From: Dermatemys mawii
Taxonomy: Eukaryota; Chordata; Testudines; Dermatemydidae
Direction: 5' to 3'
DNA: 64,000 bases
Assembly: GCA_007922305.1 (NCBI GenBank)
Contig: ML677364.1
Coordinates: forward strand, 19,058,538 to 19,122,537
Positions 34,195 to 45,411 of this stretch are shown piece after piece (position 1 is the stretch's first letter; the number at the start of each line of letters is the position of its first letter). Under the pieces are notes generated by a model. The model ran no database searches. It was given only the letters and a program-made list of their open reading frames with translations, and was not told the origin of the DNA. Both the position numbers and the translations under genes were made by a program.

Positions 34195-35919
34195 TAGCTG
34201 GTTAAGGGGCAAATGGGGCCATAAGTCTTTGAGTATTAGAAAGATGTAGGCATCATGGATTCAGAGGACTTATACAAAGTGGTGGAATTAAAAGTTATGG
34301 GATGAAATTAGAAAGAACATTTCAACTGTATATCAGAACATTTTCCTGACAATGAGGTCTATTAGAATGTGCTGTAACTTCCAATGTGAAATGGTGAAAT
34401 CAGTTTCTGGGACTTTTCAGGCTAGAATGGACAAAGCACTTGAATGTTGTACTGGATATATTGTATTGAAGAAAACATTGCATTAGCAGGAGTTTGGACC
34501 TGATGGTCTAAAGTCTTTTCAATGTCTAATTTCTTTGCTCTTATGAAATAACATGGAGATTGAAGGAAATAGAATAGAGTATATTAGGAAGGGGCTTCTA
34601 GTCGGAGTGGAATCCTAATATGCTATTTTTATACGATGATACCAGGGTATCTGCTCTCAGATGAATTTTCTGTACCTTTATTGACTCTGATTAAAACCAG
34701 TCATCTTTGCAGGAGAGCTAAGGACTTCTAAATTAGTTTGTTTTTTCTTGTTACTTATGAGGAAATGAATTCTATTTTTTTCCTATTGAAGCTCACTTTG
34801 CTGTACCGTACATTCTTCAGAGGTGCAAAGAAGTACTTGATGTACTTCTAGTAATCTTTAGTGAAAGATCTTAAAATAGGGTCTAGCTCCAGCATTTTCA
34901 TCACATCCTTTGAAGTGTCATGCGAAGTATTCACTGAATAATTGATTCAGCAGTTGGGATCATGACACAAGTGATTATGGATATGCAGCAAGAACTTTTG
35001 TCAAACTGAATTTTTTTAAAAAAACATACAGAGAACTTTTGAGAGAAAAGAAAACACATTGTACAACTGTTTTGTAAATGGAAACAAAAAAACAACAAAA
35101 AAGGACTAGCTTTGAGGATGTGTGCCCATAATATTGCCTTAGTATAGATGTCTGTCATGCAAAATGTTCAAAATGTGCTTGTAGAATTATAGGTCCAGAA
35201 AAGATTATTTTCAGACTGCAGCTATCTACATTTCTTTGGAGTGTATTTAGCAAAAAATTCCAAATCAGTCATTTATTATTATCAGTGGATTCTCCCTCTG
35301 AATGTTTAATAACTGTAGATGTTTCAGAAAATGAGCAGCCAAAATTAGGAAACCATAAACCTTTCAATTAGGGGTGTGGTGAATCCTAGGATCAGGTGAC
35401 CTCACCAGAATTTGTAGAATCGTGCTTTATGAAAAAAGTGTGTTTCACGTAGGACTTGTGGATTTACATGTGGGGGAGGGAGGAAGGAAAGTGGTAGGGA
35501 GGTAATAGAGCCATGCAACTAATTGACTTTTCTCTGGCAGGTCTGAAAAATAAAATAAAAATAAATTGCAAGGGGAGGAGGTTCAAAAGAAATGTTCTGG
35601 GTATCTTTTAGTCAGATCAAAGGGAATGAAGGGTTATCTTCACAACAATGGAGGAGAAGGAAGTAGTGGTCCTCTGTTATTACCCATACCCCTGTGTAAG
35701 GCCACTCACCTGGGAGTAGGGGAGAAAGGTTCAGATCCTTCCATGGGAGAGGAATTGAATGTAGCTCTCACTCCTCCCAGATGAATGTCCTCAATACTGG
35801 CATGTAGGGTACTCTGGGGTAAGGCTCTCTTAATTTCTCTTCCTAAAGCTGTGTGCTTTATATAAAATACTTAAATATTCATTGGATAGAGAAGGTGAGA
35901 ATGACTCTACAGTCTGATA
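34195..35919. other. Unique AT-rich DNA, no feature recognised
   Basis: No repeat ends or exons recognised. Confidence 0.4.
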
Positions 35920-36125
35920 GTGAAGGAAAGTGGTGGGATCAGGAATCTGAACCCAGGTCTCCCACACAGGTGAGTGCCCTCATTACTAGGTTAAAGGTTT
36001 TGTGGGAGAGGGCAGCTCCTCCTCTGTGAATGGTGCCTGAAAAATGAAAATGTTTCATTTTGAGAATGTCAGAATGGTTCATTTGGACATGTCCAAAACA
36101 TTTTGTTTTCACTTTGGCCAGAACA
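35920..36125. repeat. Old unclassified repeat with tRNA-like words
   Basis: 'gaatctgaacccaggtctcc', then 'gagtgccctcattactaggt' and then a T/A-rich 'gaaaatgtttcattttgaga' tract. The same word order recurs at about 40,685-40,765 ('gacttgaacttggatctccc', 'taccctaattgtcgggctg') followed by similar AT-rich sequence. The first part resembles a tRNA T-arm to acceptor stem, hinting at a SINE-derived origin, but ends are not definable. Confidence 0.4.
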
Positions 36126-37178
36126 GTTAACCAAAATCAACATGAATTTGCAAACAAGACGGCAACCAAAATCTAGTTTTGGATGAAAAAACCCTATCCC
36201 CAAAATGTTGCCCAACTCAATGAAGAAGTGCCAGATTTAAGTAATAGCTATGCAGGAAGCCCAAAAAGGTTCTTACTTCCCTCAGAGCTCCTGCAAAGTC
36301 CTGTACTGCAAACCCTATTGCAGGTAGCAGACAGTCTGATAAATCCTTTCAGTTTCTATTTTCACTGCCACTGTCTGCCTGTAGCAGCCTAGAGGTGTCT
36401 CTGCTTTTCCCCTTAGTGCTTGGTTCCAGCTCTCACAATTCTGATCCTGGAACTTATTCACCCACCTCTGTGGTTAGGAATAGGTTGCACAGCTGTCCCA
36501 TTTGCACTGTGCTCCCAGTAGCACCCAGAAACACAGCTCTACTAAATGTTTCGGCAGGACAGATAGTGTTGAGATTAGGGCATTCTGTGTACCCTAATGA
36601 AGCGTCCTGAGGCAACTCTCTGCCTCTTCCATGAGATCTGGCTTCAGCTCTCACCACTGGCAACCAGTGACAGGGGAATAATGGGAGACTGAAGCAGAAC
36701 TCCTTTATTAAGAAAAGTACAGTGTGCTAATAGTTGCATTTGCAAATAGCCCATGAGTACAGATGAGCAAATAACAGATTTTTTGGTTTGGAAGGTTGAA
36801 CAGCAAAATGTAAAAAGAAAATCCAGTGTGATTGGAATCAAAACTTTTGTTTTAAAAATGTTTGCTATCAAATATAAAATACTCATAGTTTGTTTCAAAT
36901 TGACGGAGTGTTTTGGTCAATTTCAAACAAATTTCTTCCTCTTGTTTTTATTTAGATGTGGTCATTCAAGTGTTCTGCATTCCTTTGTGGTGTGTGGGTT
37001 CTTTATTGGACAAATTTGAAATTCAATTGCTATTTTGAATCAAAATTGAAATAAAATGAAACATTAACATTTAAAAATATTCATCCAAAACTACATGCTG
37101 AATTAGTGTAGGGTCCCAAAAATGCATTTTAAATATAAATGCAAGTAATTGAAAAGATTTTGCCTGCTCTATTCATGA
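36126..37178. other. AT-rich DNA, partly low complexity
   Basis: Includes 'gaaa/tttc' rich stretches at about 36,740-37,090 similar in flavour to 12,470-12,660 and 43,310-43,560, perhaps relics of one old family. No gene. Confidence 0.35.
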
Positions 37179-37186
37179 GTATGGAC

Positions 37187-37516
37187 CAGTGGTGTCCAAT
37201 ATGTTCGCCGCTAGCCACATGTGGCGAATAGGCTATTAAATTGTGGCTAACGCATGAGAAAAGTGTTGGTGTATTGAAGACAGCAATACTGGAAGACAGG
37301 TTTCGTGCTTTGATATACAGCTTGTTAATGTGGCTAGGATATAGTGCTAGAGAGACAACAGCATAGACCACAGTGGATGTGTGTGTGCTGTGTGTAATAG
37401 CGACAGGCGCTAGCGCATGTGTAGTATGTTTTTTAATCCTTTTTTATAAAGTGGCGAATAAGAAAAATTCAAAACCATAAGTGTGGCTAGCATCAAATTT
37501 CTATTGGACATCGCTG
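37187..37516. mobile_element. hAT MITE, 330 bp
   Basis: Left end CAGTGGTGTCCAATA; reverse complement of the right end CAGCGATGTCCAATA. Imperfect 8-bp TSDs 'gtatggac' (37,179-37,186) and 'gtataggc' (37,517-37,524). Subterminal 'gctagccacatgtggcgaat' is mirrored by 'gtggcgaata' and 'gtgtggctagc' on the right. Non-autonomous. Confidence 0.87.
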
Positions 37517-37524
37517 GTATAGGC

Positions 37525-38400
37525 AGCAATAAGTTGCCAGGAGTTGTGAATGACTTAGTGCACTGAGCAAATCCAGGGGTGAGCAGGCCTCAGCACCATA
37601 TCCCTGATGCTCCCTCAAGGAAAGGCAGCTAAACACTGGCTGTACAGCAAGCTTTACACACCTGAACAATGTAGTTCTAAGTTAACACCATCCATGGCAT
37701 AGATAGAGAGCATATCCTACCACTGCACAGCATTCTGTCCCCAGTTTCAACAACAGTAACATTGATAACAGCACTGAGAAGTCCATTCCATTCTTGTCAT
37801 TATTCACTCTCTTCATATAATTGTATCTTGACGAAGAAATACAGCTGCATCCTGACTCACTGATTATTTTTTTAATGGCAGGAAGATGACAAGAAGTCTT
37901 TAGTGTAACAAGGTGTGAAGGAAAACACAAAAAGAGAAACAAATGGGACCCACATTTCCCCTCCTCCCCCGCCCTACTCCATCTCTAACCTATCATTGAA
38001 AGATGTTTACGCTATTTTGAAAGTCTAAGGTGCTGCAGCAATTTATCATGGTGTCTTTAAATTAGTGCTCCAAGGTAGCTATGAAATTAATGTACAGTAT
38101 TTATCTGTGAACAAATTGTGTGTGACAGCCTGCTTAAAAATCCTATTTTCCCTCTTTTCGTAAGTAACAAACAGAAACAAATGATGCACTTTACCAGAAC
38201 TGAATTTCTAACTAAAGAAAGGGGTAAAGGGGGTCAGTTAACAAATACATCAAAGTGCTTCATGAAAATCTGTTTTCTCCTGCTGACAAGAGTGCCAGCT
38301 ATTATGTTGTGCCTATGGTAAGTGATCTGTTTAAAAATATTTGCTTACATTTGCCCATAATGCACAAGTTTTTAAACTTAGCCCTGGTTTTAGATTGCTT
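37525..38400. other. Unique DNA, no feature recognised
   Basis: No supported feature. 'ctatggtaagtg' at about 38,315 looks like a splice donor but has no convincing exon upstream. Confidence 0.4.
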
Positions 38401-38404
38401 TCCA

Positions 38405-38520
38405 TCTTCTTTATTTGTTGTTGCAGCACCCAGTAGTCATGGACCGGGACCTCATTGTGTTAGGTGCTGTACAAACACAGCACAAAAATAACAGTATCTG
38501 CTCCAAGGACTTATATTGTG
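38405..38520 (-). repeat. Old interspersed repeat, 3'-UTR-like family, copy 3
   Basis: Reverse complement reads AT-rich tail last: in the given strand 'ttatttgttgttgcagcacc', 'catggaccgggacctcattg', 'taggtgctgtacaaacacag'. This is the antisense form of the copies at 1,232 and 10,950. Confidence 0.6.
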
Positions 38521-38583
38521 GTATTTGAAGCTACATAGTGCTTTCCCTTGTTTGTTTTGATAGAGGGCAAAGACATTGAAAGT

Positions 38584-38768
38584 GGGGGAAGGTTAGCTCA
38601 GTGGTTTGAGCAGTGGCCTACTAAACACAGGCTTGTGAATTCAGTTCTTGAGGGGGCCATTTAGGGATCTGCCAGGGACAATACTTAGTCCTGCTAGTGA
38701 AGGAAGGGGACTGGACTCAATGACCTTTCAAGGTCTTTTCAGTTCTGTGGTAGGTATATCTCCATATA
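38584..38768 (+). mobile_element. tRNA-derived SINE of the tortoise pol III/SINE type
   Basis: The head holds an A-box-like 'tagctcagtggtttgagc' and, about 30 bp on, a B-box-like 'ggcttgtgaattcag', the internal promoter of tRNA-derived SINEs. The body contains 'gggggccatttagggatctg' and 'ggactcaatgacctttcaag', and the tail ends 'taggtatatctccata'. This structure is known from hidden-necked turtles and is the best single clue to the host. Copied by LINE machinery; no convincing TSD could be assigned. Confidence 0.8.
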
Positions 38769-39096
38769 CTTTATAAAGAAAAAGTCCATTTTTCTCAGGA
38801 CAAAGAGACTTAGAGCTTGCATCTCATTTAAACTATGCCCACTACACCACTCTGGCAGTGTAAAGGAAGCAGTGTAAATAAGAATTCTCCCTGAAATTTG
38901 AATAGATCAGAAGCGTTTATCACATTTTTACAAAAGAACAAACTAAAGCACAGAAATTAAGGAATATTTCTGTAGCTGAAGCCCTGTGGATGGAATCTTG
39001 TGCCCACACAAATCCAATGCAGGATCAGCAGCTACATGCCAGATTTTAAAACATTTCTTTCAAATTCATTTCACATATCAGCTTGAAGCTCACAGA

Positions 39097-39210
39097 GGCC
39101 CAATTCAGCAACCATTTAAGCATGTTTGAGTCCCATTGCGTGAGCACATGCCTAAAATTACACATATTTAAGTGACTTTCTGAACAGGAATAGTTTGCTG
39201 AATCAGGGCC
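39097..39210. repeat. Palindromic MITE, 114 bp
   Basis: 'ggcccaattcagcaaccatt' on the left is mirrored by 'agtttgctgaatcagggcc' on the right, with 'agtcccattg' and 'gcacatgcctaaaatta' inside. Well known in turtle/crocodilian DNA in the form ggcctgattcagcaaagc. Ends are clear but no TSD was found. Confidence 0.75.
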
Positions 39211-39337
39211 TTTGCATCCTCAGCGCTTTCTTTTTCCCCCCATTGTGAATGTTTTCTTTGGTCATTTGGGGCTATTTTTTACATAGTCGATTCAAAACAC
39301 TTTTTTTTTTCATGCCTGTGGTTTTGTTGGTTTAAAT

Positions 39338-39469
39338 CAATGGTTTTCAGCCTATAGTCTGTGGACCCCAGAGGACCTCAGACTATGTCTAAGATTTCCA
39401 AATGCGTCTGCACCTCCATTCAAAAATTTTTAAGAGATCTGAAATGGAAAAAAAGGTTGAAAATCACTG
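39338..39469. mobile_element. hAT MITE, 132 bp
   Basis: Left end CAATGGTTTTCAGCC; reverse complement of right end CAGTGATTTTCAACC. Interior 'gtctgtggaccccagaggac' and 'gatttccaaatgcgtctgca' fit a deletion derivative of a Charlie-like element. Flanking 'tttaaat' / 'ttagatg' is a poor TSD. Confidence 0.7.
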
Positions 39470-41433
39470 TTAGATGATTGGGGAATTTTTCAATTATTTT
39501 TTTGGTTTTGTTTTGGGTGGGGGAGGGAGAGGAAGGAAAATGCTTACTCATCAAAACCTAAACTTTTTGCAGACGTGTTTTGATGGGAAGGAAGATACCC
39601 ACCCACCCCTCAATAGCCAAAACCCTGGTAAGGAGGGCATTCATCTAGGATACGAGAGGCTCACATCAAAGTCCCTGCTCTAAATCAAGCAGAACAAGGT
39701 CATGAACTTCGTTCCCCTAACTCCCAGACTACTGGGGGAAACCTCACACCCTTAACTTCAGAGGGGCCAGGATTTCATATCAGGTGCATATCTTCAGTGC
39801 CTGGAAAAAGGTCCCTATCTAGACAGATGTTTAATCTGCCTCATCTTCTCCAGACAAACCTGTAGAGATCAGAAGAGATACCTCAAAAGCCTAACGGACT
39901 AGTGGACTGAGTCTTTCCTGAAATCAGCCTTTTTAGACTGACTTAGTCTGCTGTTGACTCCTCTTGGTGAGACAGTTGATGGATTTTGGCAGTTTAGCAA
40001 TACAATACTTTTTTCTCTATCAAAAATCTCATGTTAATATATTAAATCCTGGCACAAACCCAATTACATTATTATGAAATATTGATATTTCTGGCACCTG
40101 TTACAGATGTCCAGTCTTTAGTCTGCCAAGCCAACACAATTGCTGATTTTAAAAAAGCAATTATAGATTTTGGTTTGACAGGTTAAAGGCTGCCAGTTAT
40201 CTCTAGTTATTTAAACCAGTATTTTGCAAACCGTGTGGGTTTTGGACTGTGTGGTCCATGGAGCACATACCAGTGGTAAGGTGCTTGAGTGCTACATAGA
40301 TGAGCATGGCATAAATAGCTAGCTCAATTACATATTCTTCAGTGGAAAGATGGCAAATCGCAAAGTGCTTGTTGGCGCTTGCTCATTTCCATCTACTTCT
40401 GCAGGTTTCAGAGGTACCTTGTAGAAGAGCTGGCTGGGAATTTTTTGACTAAATGTTTTTTCATCAGGATATGACAGCCTGTAGAAATCAAAAAACTCTC
40501 CACAGAAATGTATCTGTTTCAATGAAATTTTCATCAGGAAGGCTTCTCAGTCCTGTGTCTCTACTCTCTCTGGCTCCATGAATATTAACACGAGAGGAAC
40601 TAGTACACTGGGTGAAAGAGAGTCTGACTTTTTAGCCTGGTGGTGCTCACACTTACCTACCATGTAAATGAGCTGTGTTTAAGTCAATACAGTGAATCAG
40701 GGACAGCAGGGACTTGAACTTGGATCTCCCATCCCAGGTAAATACCCTAATTGTCGGGCTGTTGATTATTGTAGGGATAGGTATCTTTTTTTTAAAAAAA
40801 AAAAAAAGATACAATTTGAAAGCTCTCATTTTTGTTCCACTGCAGAATGAAAAGAAATTCTGAAACCTCAAAATCTTTAGCAAAATGAAATCCTTGGATT
40901 TTGTCCAGCCCTAGCTAGAAACCAGTAGCCAGCTTAGCAGCTACTGAAGAGAAGAGGGAAGAGAAACTTCCCTCAGGGACCTGAGCTAGGAAAGCATCCA
41001 GAAACCATCAGGAGTTGTCAGAGAAAGAGTGAGAAGGCCCAGAAGAGGTTCTATTTACAAAATCCCCAAAACAAAACTTGTCAAGCACTCTTCCCATGCC
41101 ACTTAGTGTATTGTAAACACAGAGCGAAGTCCTGATTTCATCTTCACCTAGAATGCCAGACTGATGCCCTTATTCACGGAGAGCAGCAACTGATTCTGCA
41201 AATGGTTTAACTGAAGTTATTGGGACTGTTCATGTGAGGAAACGCTCCTCAGTGCAAGTTCAGTGTTCATAATCTGATAAGCACTTCCAGTAGAAGATGA
41301 ATGTTCCGGAGAGCTAAAGAGAGTGGGAAACCCAGGAGTAAGCAGATGAGAGAAATTAGAGTAAAAAGCATTTTGTTTCCCTAAAAGGAGACCTCACTTA
41401 TCATATTAAAGGGTATTACAGTACAATAATTCC
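39470..41433. other. Mostly unique DNA with old repeat traces
   Basis: No gene. About 40,210-40,300 ('cagtattttgcaaaccgtg', 'gtggtccatggagcac') may be another worn hAT fragment. About 40,685-40,910 resembles the old family at 35,920, and includes an A-run at about 40,793-40,807. Confidence 0.4.
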
Positions 41434-41441
41434 TTCTTAAT

Positions 41442-41630
41442 CAGGGCCAGCTCTACATTTTTTGCTGCCCCAAGCAAAAAAAAAAAACAAACCGCCCAAC
41501 CTGCAGAAGCAAAAAAAAAACCCCAAAAAACAGGTGGCCGAATTGTGCCTCAAGATTGACCGGAATGGCACCCCTGACAATGTGCCGCCCAGGCTTGTGC
41601 TTCCTCAGCTGGTGCCTGGCGCCGGTCCTG
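41442..41630. mobile_element. hAT MITE, 189 bp, perfect 8-bp TSD
   Basis: TSD 'ttcttaat' at 41,434-41,441 and 41,631-41,638. Left end CAGGGCCAGCTCTACATTTT; reverse complement of right end CAGGACCGGCGCCAGGCACC. Interior has 'tgctgccccaagcaaaaa' and long A-runs. The related start CAGGGCCGGCTCTGG is seen at 20,872. Confidence 0.9.
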
Positions 41631-41638
41631 TTCTTAAT

Positions 41639-44600
41639 GTTGCTTTTCCAATTGCTGCAGTTGTGTAATGGTGACTGGGATCATGCTTGAGAGATGGGCT
41701 GGGACACCCTTTTTCTAAGATGTAGTCTCACACTACGGAACCGTTGGAAAATCTGTGCTATGAAAATAAATATTGTAGAATCAACCAACCCAAGGAAAAT
41801 CATTTAAATATAAATGCCTCAAATCAGAAATACAATGAAGTCTTCTTAAATGAATACCCAATGAAGCCATAAACCCTTCACAAATATAAAATTCCACTAC
41901 GCCAAGTGGTAAAATGTGTTCCTATCAAGTCAGTTTTCTATTACACCTGCAAACCAACCTTCAGTACACTGAATTTCACAACACATAGCAGAAGCACAGG
42001 AATACTGCTGTTAATAGAATAGCAATTTTAAGCAGCCCAAGTTATCAGGTTTCTGCTGCATTAACTCTGAATTGTATTTAATTTATATGACAAGCAGAGA
42101 GAGAAGTCTTGAAAGAATGAATAAGAGAGAGCTGTGCTATGAATATGCTGAGTGACTACAGAGCTGTAGGCTGTAATGAAAATACTATGACCCTTATAAA
42201 TCTTGGGTTACTCTTCCAAAAGGGGCCAGGAAGACTAACTCAGTTATAATGATTTGGAATTAAAAACTAGTTTTAATATAAAGTTAATTTTTCGGTTTTC
42301 AAATGGGATGACTAAAACAGAATACTGAGAACACAAAGTGGAAGGGTTGAGCTAAACAAAACAAGGAGACAGCAGAAAGAGAGCCTTTCAGAATCATAGG
42401 AAAGACTTTTATTGACGTCAGTGGGTTTTGGCCTAAGCTTTAAGAGAATAAATAAAATTGCAATACAGGGTATTTGCACAGGAGCAATTTGTTTAACCCT
42501 TCCCCTCCTGCCATGCTTCAGTGTTACCTTCCTGACAAAGGAGGTGAGGAACAAAAAGGAATCTTAAGATTTTATCAGTAAAAATAAATAGAACCATAAA
42601 CTATAAGTTTGCTTGAATTCAGCTGAACTTTCTTGCTTTTCTTTGTTCTCTATTTATTCACATGTACACCATATTATTCCTTAGTTAACTTCACTGCTGA
42701 TTGTTAACTAAACAAAGAAACCTCTTGTTTGTAGGTAGAATACTTGATTCAGATCTTTCTACAACACAGTATTTTGTTTTGCTAACCATTATAATAATGG
42801 CATATCAAGTTCTTTAAACACCATGTACTAAAATATTAGCAGAATTATAAATACAAATGATTTGATTTAACCTGCACAATTATGAAGTGTTACATGCACT
42901 AATTTATTTGCAGGGTATATGATTCCATGGTAATTACATATATTTGGGCACATTTACATGGTTATTTGTACTGTAACAGATCTGGTACAAAATTGACTGA
43001 AGTCAGTCCACTTCCATTAACTTCAAAGGGCTTTGGATCAAACCCATGTTGAGCATCTCTTCTGCTAAATATTTTGTCTCAGTATTTAAAACATTTTCAG
43101 GCAAGGTAAATAATGATTGGAAGATATAACAGTGAATCCAGATATTAGCTCCTTTGGCTCAGTGTGAGAGTTATTCTGGGGCTCACAATTCTTAAAGTTC
43201 AAGAAGGAAAACCAGTACCTTTCACTATAGGAAATCGGATTAAATGAAAGAGAGGCCCCTCTGTTTCTGTATTGGAAGCCTAAATGATGTCAAGATTAGA
43301 ACTGAATGAATAATTGATTTTTTTTCAGTTCAGTGACCAAACCAGAAAATCTGGAGAAACGTTCGAACCAGAACTGAATTTTTGGTTTTTATTGCTGAAA
43401 CAAAAAAATTGAAGAAAAAAATCATATGGGTGAAAGAAAATGTTTCCAGCATCATTTCAAATCAACATGTTGATACAATTAATTTAGAAAATGTTGAAAC
43501 AAGCTCTTTCACCTTTCATTTTCATTTGGCTGAAACTATTTTGTGTTGTTGCTAATGAAGTAAGGAGACCTTTCAATTCCTGAGTGTCTTTCTTGAGAAG
43601 GAAGTCTAGGATGCAAATGTGACTGTAGTCTGCTACTGAAGTCATGTTGATAGCATCCTCCAGTATGAAAGAGGAAACAGTCTATTGTCCTAATCTATAC
43701 TTGCTGTGGTCATGAAGTTATGGTGTTGAAAATCCAGGTTCAAAAGCTTTTAGTTGGTTGTCATATAGGGAAAAACTAAAGAGCTGGATAACATAGGGCA
43801 TGGTCTTTATAGAGCTTTTGTACCAGTAAAAGTGTTTAGATGAGAGGGATGAGGCATATCTGGTTTGGTTTTGGTTTTCTTTTTCTTGTTTTCTTTTGAT
43901 ATAGTTGGACTATTTTAACTCCTCACATGGATATAGTTATACTGGTATAACTTATCCTCTTTCCAAAACAGGAATAAGCTCTACTGGTAAAGATGCCTTT
44001 TATACCAATATAAGTGTGTCCACACTAGGAGATTTATACTGCTCTGCCTACTGTGCTGTAGTTAGCGGAGTACAACTTCTGTATGTAGACAACTGCTAAA
44101 TCAATTTCAAACAACATATGGAGGCTATAGAAAGTGAGGAGAATTGAAGAAGAATTTGCCTCATGAAGGGCCAAATCCCACCCTCCTTAATCATTACCTA
44201 AAAAAAAAGTGCTACTCTGGTCTAGAAGTCCTCCATTTCCTAAACTTTCTTTTCCTCCTGCATAAACTTCTTCCAAGCAAATCCTGTCAAATATGTAAGG
44301 AATTAATGAAATAGGATATAGGTTCTGAAAAGAAGCAATTTGTTACATAGACTTAATTGTTATACCTCATCCAACTACCGTAACTGGGCAGCAGCAAGGT
44401 TTTCTGTCTATGGTATATATATTAAATATGAATATATAAATAAACCTGTTCCATATGAGCCACTGGACAGCCATCAGTTATTTCTTCATTACTACAGGGA
44501 TTGGCTGGATAGACACCAGTGACTAGAAGGGAAGTCTGTATCCATTTTCCAATCCATTGAGTGAGCTTTCCAATCCCCTTATGTTCTTACAATTGATGTA

Positions 44601-44868
44601 TAATATGTTTGGATTCAGAATATTATTTGAATCCAAATAATCAAATCAAAGTGTTCCATACTACGATTTTGTACTGGGATGGAAGGGTTAATGGAGAATA
44701 ACCAGAAGGAGCTGGACATACAGTGTTGCTTATATTGGACCATTGGAGAAAATAATGGATCTCATGAGCCCACCAACCCTTGTGGGGAAAATTCAGATTT
44801 GGTCATTTTAGGGTATTTTAAAAAAAATAAACATCTTTTAACTCCTTTTATTTTTTCAAATTAAAAGT
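41639..44868. other. Mostly unique DNA with worn MITE traces
   Basis: No gene. 43,005-43,055 ('tgaagtcagtccacttcc', 'cttcaaagggctttggatca') is a palindromic-MITE fragment. 43,310-43,560 is A/T-rich with 'ttttggtttttattgctgaa' type words. 43,905-44,100 includes 'gtgtgtccacactaggag' and 'tgtatgtagacaactgc', possibly a Harbinger-type MITE, but the left end is unclear. Confidence 0.4.
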
Positions 44869-44876
44869 GTGCTAAC

Positions 44877-45403
44877 CAGGGATGAAAGTAAGGGGGTACG
44901 GGCCGGCATGACTTACTGGTAAAAGTTAGTCGCCAGTACTGACCCGTACTGCTGACTTTAAAGTGCTGCTCCGGCAGCACTTTAATGTCACTGCCCCTTT
45001 TGCGCCCTCAATCGGCAGCCCTGCCGGGTCCCTACCAGCAGGGCTGCCAATAGGGGGGTGCAAAAGGGCCAGTGATGACCCAGCAGGGCCACCAATGGGG
45101 GGCACAAAAGGGGCAGTGACGTTAAAGCGCTGCTGTGGCAGCACTTTAATGTCGCTACCCCTGTTGCCCCCAGACACTGGCGGGGGCAGAGGGGAAAGAA
45201 GTAGCCGTCCTGGGCAGGGCTGCAATTTAAAAGGGCCTGGAGCTCTGGCTGCTGCTGCTGCCGGCATGGGCCAGAAAGCACAGATGGACTGGCTGAGGGA
45301 TGCTGAACCTCCTAGCCCCACCCCTTCCACCTGAGGTCCGGCCCCTTGGGGCTGGGCAGAGCAGCCCCATACCAGTAAGAGCAGCATTTTACTTTCACCC
45401 CTG
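44877..45403. mobile_element. hAT element, 527 bp, GC-rich
   Basis: Left end CAGGGATGAAAGTAA; reverse complement of right end CAGGGGTGAAAGTAAA. TSDs 'gtgctaac' (44,869-44,876) and 'gtgctagc' (45,404-45,411) differ at one base. The block 'ggcagcactttaatgtc' occurs twice (about 44,973 and 45,137), each with an inverted 'ttaaagtgctgct'-type partner. The 153-codon minus frame and its plus-strand shadow over this element are composition artefacts. Confidence 0.88.
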
Positions 45404-45411
45404 GTGCTAGC

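Noticed and set aside
38118..38321. Open frame ending at a GTAAGT donor
   Set aside because: Sequence is not protein-like, has no good acceptor, and no second exon was found.
40210..40300. Possible hAT left end ('cagtattttgcaaaccgtg')
   Set aside because: No matching right terminus or duplication could be found; kept only as a note in the stretch description.
44926..45387. 153-codon minus-strand frame with a 123-codon plus-strand shadow
   Set aside because: Coincides exactly with a GC-rich hAT element (44,877-45,403); stop codons are scarce because of composition.
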